Shown piece by piece: positions 60,442 through 64,000 of a stretch of 64,000 bases of DNA. The notes beneath the pieces were generated by a model. The model saw nothing but the letters and a program-made list of their open reading frames with translations. It did no database searches and was not told the origin of the DNA. How positions within the stretch are numbered: position 1 is the stretch's first letter; every line of letters begins with the position of its first letter. Location: contig NZ_JAFCNB010000017.1 of the NCBI RefSeq assembly GCF_017896165.1, positions 92,149 through 156,148 on the forward strand. The letters run 5' to 3'. Source of the stretch: Microbispora oryzae. GTDB taxonomy: Bacteria > Actinomycetota > Actinomycetes > Streptosporangiales > Streptosporangiaceae. The translations under genes were made by a program, and so were the position numbers.

Positions 60442-61062
60442 ATGCGCGATGAAACGATCTCGAGCTTTCTGACCCGGCTCGCCGACCGGGTGCCCGCGCC
60501 GGGCGGAGGCGCGTCCGCCGCGCTGCACGCGGCTCAGGCGGCGGCGCTGCTGGGCATGGTCGCGCGCTACACCACCGGGCAGAAGTACGCCGCGCACACC
60601 GCTCTCGTGGATCGGGTGGTCGCCGAGACCGACGACCTGCGAGACACGGCGGTAGGCCTGGCCGAGGAGGACGCCGCCGCGTTCACCGCGGTCACCGAGG
60701 CGTACACGCTGCCCAGGGACACCGACGAGGACAGAGCGGCCCGCTCAGCGGCGATCGCCAGGGCGCTCTCCGGCGCGGCCGGGCCGCCGGCCGCGGTGAT
60801 CGACGTCGCGGCGCGCGCGGTCGCCCTCGCCGGGGAACTGCTTCCCGTCGCCAACCGGAACGTGATCACCGATGTGGCCGCGGCCGTCGAGGCGGCCCGG
60901 GCGGCGGCGACCACGGCCCGGGTGAACATCGAGGTCAACCTGGCGGGCGTGCGCGACGACGCCACCCGGTCCCGCCTCACGGAACAGGCCGGTCAGGCCG
61001 ACGGGATCGCCGCCCGCGCCGACCGGATCACCGCCGCCGTCCGAGAGGAGATCACGCGATGA
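60442..61062 (+). CDS. Cyclodeaminase/cyclohydrolase family protein (FchA/FTCD-C like)
   Basis: A 206-residue all-helical protein: SFLTRLADRVPAPGGGASAAL at the N-terminus, VARYTTGQKYAAH, DAAAFTAVTEAYTLPRDT, and a C-terminal NIEVNLAGVRD. The PAPGGGSAAA loop is the family signature for binding folate in formiminotetrahydrofolate cyclodeaminase and methenyl-THF cyclohydrolase (FchA). ATG 60442 has GAGGGAG upstream. It overlaps folD (ATGA), so a folate one-carbon role is likely. Confidence 0.88.
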   Translation: MRDETISSFLTRLADRVPAPGGGASAALHAAQAAALLGMVARYTTGQKYAAHTALVDRVVAETDDLRDTAVGLAEEDAAAFTAVTEAYTLPRDTDEDRAARSAAIARALSGAAGPPAAVIDVAARAVALAGELLPVANRNVITDVAAAVEAARAAATTARVNIEVNLAGVRDDATRSRLTEQAGQADGIAARADRITAAVREEITR

Positions 61063-61922
61063 GCGCGATCATGTTGTCCGGGCGGGAGCTCGCCGCCGAG
61101 ATCCGTACGGAGACGGCGGCGCGTGCCGCCGCGCTCGCGGAGGGCGGCACGCCGCCGAAACTCGTGGTGGTCGTGGCGACGGCCGACGAGTCCACCGCCT
61201 GGTACGTCCGCTCCATCGCCGGGGCGGCCGGAAAGACCGGGATCGTCTGCGACATCGCCGACCTCGGGCCGGACGCCGCCGCCGAGGACATCCGCGGCAC
61301 GCTGACGTCGCTGAGCGCGGACCCGACGGTCCACGGCGTCATCCTGCAGACCCCGCTGCCGCCGGGCGTCCGCCAGGAGGAGGCGGCCGGCGCCATCGCC
61401 TCCGGCAAGGACGTCGACGGCGCCAACCCGCTCTCCCTGGGCCGTCTCGCGGCCGGGCTGCCCGCGTTCGCCCCTGCGACGGCCGAGGCGGTCGTGACGC
61501 TCCTCGACCATCACGGCGTGGAGCTCAGGGGCCGGCACGTGGCCGTGGTCGGCAGGTCCACCGTCGTCGGCAAGCCCGTCGCCCACCTGCTGCTCGACCG
61601 GGACGCCACGGTGACCGTGTGCCACTCCCGCACCCGTGACCTGGCCGCCGTCACGTCGACCGCCGACGTCGTGGTCGCGGCCGTGGGCCGGACCGGCCTG
61701 ATCACCCCCGATCACGTACGGCGAGAGGCCGTGGTGGTCGACGTGGGCACCAACCCCACCGCCGACGGCGGCCTCGCCGGCGACGTGGATCCCGCGGTCG
61801 CGGAGAAGGCCGGGGCGCTGACCCCGGTGCCGGGCGGCGTCGGGGCGGTCACCACCGCGCTGCTCCTGCGCCACACCGTGCGCGCCGCGGACGTGCTCAC
61901 AGCCGGCCATCAGATGCCGTGA
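61059..61922 (+). CDS. folD: Methylene-THF dehydrogenase FolD lacking the cyclohydrolase lysine
   Basis: A 287-residue FolD homologue. NADP site GRSTVVGKPVAHLLL, aspartate region GKDVDGANPL and PGGVGAVTTALLL are intact. The active-site YxxxK motif reads YVRSI: the essential cyclohydrolase Lys (Lys56 in the human enzyme) is Ile53, and QLPLP reads QTPLP. Dehydrogenase activity may remain, with the coupled FchA-like protein supplying the cyclohydrolase step. A conventional FolD is presumably elsewhere in the genome. Confidence 0.9.
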   Translation: MSAIMLSGRELAAEIRTETAARAAALAEGGTPPKLVVVVATADESTAWYVRSIAGAAGKTGIVCDIADLGPDAAAEDIRGTLTSLSADPTVHGVILQTPLPPGVRQEEAAGAIASGKDVDGANPLSLGRLAAGLPAFAPATAEAVVTLLDHHGVELRGRHVAVVGRSTVVGKPVAHLLLDRDATVTVCHSRTRDLAAVTSTADVVVAAVGRTGLITPDHVRREAVVVDVGTNPTADGGLAGDVDPAVAEKAGALTPVPGGVGAVTTALLLRHTVRAADVLTAGHQMP

Positions 61923-62824
61923 CCGCGCGCGTTCAGCGCCCGGACCACCGTCGCGGGGGACACGAGCCCGCACGCCACGGCCAGGGCGAGCGCGGCCCTC
62001 GGCTCGCTCACCCGGGCGGCGGCGGCCCGCAGCGCCCACCGGGCGGCCTCGCCGCGCCGCCCCAGCGCCGCGTGTGAGAAGGCGAGCTGCCCGAAGACGC
62101 GGGCCACACCCCTGGAGTCGGCCGACAGCTCGGGGTGGCGGGCGAGCATCCATTCGAGCCCGGCGATCCGGTCGGCCCACCGGTCGGCGTAGTGGGACGC
62201 GCCCCAGCGGATCCGCACGAGCGGGCGGTCGACGTGCACGATGGGGTGCCGCCAGGCGGCCCGCAGCGCCAGGTCCCAGTCTTCGTTCTGACCGCCGGGC
62301 GCGCTCTCGTCCACCCAGATCGCCCCCCGCCGGAACAGGAACGTCGAGGAGTGGACCATCATCATGCGCGACCGGGTCAGGTGCTCGCGGGTCACCTGGT
62401 CGGTGTACGCCAGCCGGGGCGTCCGGCGTGAGCCGTACTCGACCTCCACGGAGCAGCTCGCGAAGTCGGCCTCGGGCCGCCGGGCGAGCGCCGCGACCTG
62501 GGCGGCCAGCTTCCCCGGCAGCCACAGGTCGTCGTCGTCGCAGAAGGCGACCAGGTCGGTGCCGAGCGCCTCGATCGCGGTGTTCCGCGCCCCCGGCAGC
62601 CCCGGCGTACGGCGGTTGGGCAGGACCAGCACGTCCGCGGCGGCCTCGCGCGGCACCCCGGCCGCCCGGACCGCGTCGCACAGGGCCCGGCGACCGCCGT
62701 CCACCACGACGATCACCTCGACCCGGCCCTCGTACGCCTGACCGAACACGCCGGTGAGCGCCGCCGCCAGCGTTCCCGGGCGGTCGCCGCGGGTGGGGAC
62801 GACGACGCCGACCGAGGGAGTCAT
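61910..62824 (-). CDS. Family 2 glycosyltransferase
   Basis: A 304-residue GT-A enzyme: VGVVVPTRGDRPGTLAAAL, GLPGARNTAIEALGTDLVAFCDDDDLWLPGK (here named in parts: nucleotide/metal DDDD), then NEDWDLALRAAW with the acceptor-site ED. No membrane span. It overlaps folD's end by 13 bp (convergent) and is coupled (ATGA) to the upstream sulfotransferase. The only glycosyltransferase seen in the polysaccharide region. Confidence 0.88.
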   Translation of the reverse strand: MTPSVGVVVPTRGDRPGTLAAALTGVFGQAYEGRVEVIVVVDGGRRALCDAVRAAGVPREAAADVLVLPNRRTPGLPGARNTAIEALGTDLVAFCDDDDLWLPGKLAAQVAALARRPEADFASCSVEVEYGSRRTPRLAYTDQVTREHLTRSRMMMVHSSTFLFRRGAIWVDESAPGGQNEDWDLALRAAWRHPIVHVDRPLVRIRWGASHYADRWADRIAGLEWMLARHPELSADSRGVARVFGQLAFSHAALGRRGEAARWALRAAAARVSEPRAALALAVACGLVSPATVVRALNARGHGI

Positions 62825-63744
62825 CTCCTGCCCCGTGTGGCGGGGCGGCGCGGGCGGTAGCCGTACGCCAGGAAAAGCGGGAGAGTGAGCGCGGTCACCA
62901 GCCACCGCTGGTAAGGCGGGAGCGGGGCCGGCCTGCGGCGCAGCGCGATCCGCCCGACGGCGAACCGCATGGGATTGCCGGAGACGGTGTGCGCGACCCC
63001 CAGACGCGCCTCCCGGTCGCCGAGGAAGCCGAGGTCGCCCGCGTCGAGCCCAAGCCTGGCCGCCAGATCGCGCACCGTGCGGGCCGGGTCGTCGAGAAGG
63101 TCCTCGTAGCGGACCCGGACGACCTCCACGCCTTTGCGGCGGAGCGCCTCGAACGCGAGGTTCTGCGCGAGCCAGTGGACGGCGGTCCGCGCGGGGGTCC
63201 ACCGCGTCATCGGCCGGCCGTCCTCCGGGCGCCGCACCACGCTGCGCCACGACGCGGCCACCGCGCGCGGATCACGCACCACGTGGACGACGCGCAGGTC
63301 CATGATGGCGGTCAGGCAGTACGCGAGAGAGGCGTGCTTGCTGGAGTCGACGATCGCGCGGGCGTCGGCGACCTCGGCCGCGGCCGCGTAGACCCGCGAG
63401 TAGGCCAGGACGTATTCGGAGAGTTCCGCCTCACGGCCGACGAATCCGACGGCGAGGGCGGGGACCCGGCGGGTGCGGTCGACCCGGTTGCGCAGCCGCT
63501 CCACCGCGGCCCTGCTCCGCCGCCAGTCGCCGAACGCGCGGGCGCCGACCTTGCCCCAGAACGGGCACTGGGAGAACCGCTGCCCGCAGCCGCAGGGCTC
63601 GTCCGCGCCGACGCCACGCGCCCACAGGTGGACGACCTCACCGAGCGGCGTGACCCCGGGAAGCTCGCCGAGCAGGCGCTCCAGCAACGTGCTGCCGCTG
63701 CGGCCCAGGCCTCCCACGAAGATCACCGGCTGAGCGTCGGCCAC
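62821..63744 (-). CDS. Sulfotransferase 3
   Basis: A 307-residue sulfotransferase: 5'-phosphosulfate loop VGGLGRSGSTLLERLL, a Cys-rich stretch PCGCGQRFSQCPFW, and 3'-phosphate segment VVHVVRDPRAVAASWR; VRVRYEDLLDDPA is also conserved. GTG 63744 follows GGAGGG. The downstream glycosyltransferase overlaps its stop, and cysN lies 83 bp upstream on the same strand, so PAPS supply and use may be co-expressed. Confidence 0.88.
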   Translation of the reverse strand: MADAQPVIFVGGLGRSGSTLLERLLGELPGVTPLGEVVHLWARGVGADEPCGCGQRFSQCPFWGKVGARAFGDWRRSRAAVERLRNRVDRTRRVPALAVGFVGREAELSEYVLAYSRVYAAAAEVADARAIVDSSKHASLAYCLTAIMDLRVVHVVRDPRAVAASWRSVVRRPEDGRPMTRWTPARTAVHWLAQNLAFEALRRKGVEVVRVRYEDLLDDPARTVRDLAARLGLDAGDLGFLGDREARLGVAHTVSGNPMRFAVGRIALRRRPAPLPPYQRWLVTALTLPLFLAYGYRPRRPATRGRR

Positions 63745-63827
63745 GGGCCCTCCACGTCCGAGTTACGGAACGTGACGACCCTAACGCTGGCCGTGATCGC
63801 TCAGCCGGGGATCTTCCAATGATCTAC

Positions 63828-64000
63828 TCAGTGGGCGTCGACGATCATCCCCGCGGCTACGGTGCCGTTGGTGGCCTCGTCGATGAGGATGAATCCGCCG
63901 GTCATGCGGTTGCGGGCGTAGTCGTCGACGAACAGCGGCTGGGTGGTCCGCAGCGAGACCCGGCCGATCTCGTTGAGCCCGAGAGCGGTGGCCGACTCAT
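63828..64000 (-). CDS. cysN: Sulfate adenylyltransferase subunit 1, C-terminal end (partial)
   Basis: The last 57 codons of a gene entering from the right edge. The tail LNEIGRVSLRTTQPLF, YARNRMTGGFILID and ATNGTVAAGMIV matches the C-terminus of the CysN GTPase subunit of ATP sulfurylase. It makes APS for CysC. It is transcribed toward the third sulfotransferase. Confidence 0.85.
   Translation of the reverse strand, partial: ESATALGLNEIGRVSLRTTQPLFVDDYARNRMTGGFILIDEATNGTVAAGMIVDAH

Noticed and set aside
60209..60472. Small open frame before the cyclodeaminase gene.
   Set aside because: Arg/Ser-rich translation, no ribosome site, and it runs into the real gene in another frame.

Overview
The window is a chromosomal segment of a very GC-rich actinomycete, most likely from the Streptosporangiales (Streptosporangium, Nonomuraea or Microbispora type). 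The evidence is the strong G/C preference at third codon positions, frequent GTG starts, ATGA/GTGA gene overlaps, an F420-dependent PPOX-type protein, and the actinobacterial gene order mfd, SurA-like lipoprotein, mazG, eno, septum initiator, DUF501, Ppx/GppA. I see no insertion sequence, prophage or CRISPR array. The genus is an inference.

Layout. 1-5,100: end of a YyaL-type protein, a class A penicillin-binding protein, an Lrp regulator divergent from hppD, and an RDD membrane protein. 5,100-15,500: M1 peptidase, threonine ammonia-lyase, LysE exporter, ROK kinase coupled to a FIST protein, a MoxR-type ATPase with its VWA partner, a 30-residue membrane micro-ORF and a small membrane protein. 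15,500-23,800: cystathionine gamma-synthase and cystathionine beta-synthase (transsulfuration), SGNH hydrolase, beta-propeller lipoprotein, thiolase, PPOX oxidoreductase and a Bax inhibitor-1 protein. 23,900-30,000: an orphan histidine kinase, an asparaginase-like protein coupled to an RHH/Clp-N protein, and a two-component system facing a small secreted protein across paired direct repeats. 30,000-33,600: an accessory patch with a frameshifted P-loop/TPR ATPase, a TetR regulator with a clear terminator and operators, a frameshifted alpha/beta hydrolase, and a tRNA with a UAA anticodon.

33,600-48,500 is mainly conserved housekeeping: peptide deformylase with an unusual active site coupled to an ACT protein, NADH dehydrogenase behind two Rex-type operators, uracil-DNA glycosylase, a PadR/HAAS pair, then Ppx/GppA through mfd and a methyltransferase. 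48,500-64,000 looks like a polysaccharide locus with a sulfation theme: an APS kinase (cysC), a GH26-like lipoprotein, then a tightly overlapping six-gene operon (chain-length protein, polymerase/ligase, APH-like kinase, sulfotransferase, flippase, sulfotransferase). After a lower-GC insert (small secreted Cys protein, AraC regulator) and a cyclodeaminase/FolD pair come a glycosyltransferase and a third sulfotransferase, with the end of cysN at the window edge. CysN and CysC would make PAPS, the donor used by the three sulfotransferases, so the region may build a sulfated and perhaps phosphorylated surface polymer.

Recurring oddities are in-frame 12-nt tandem repeats in linkers of at least six genes, and several enzymes lacking a key residue: the asparaginase-like protein (Thr and Lys), deformylase (Glu to Gln) and FolD (Lys to Ile).
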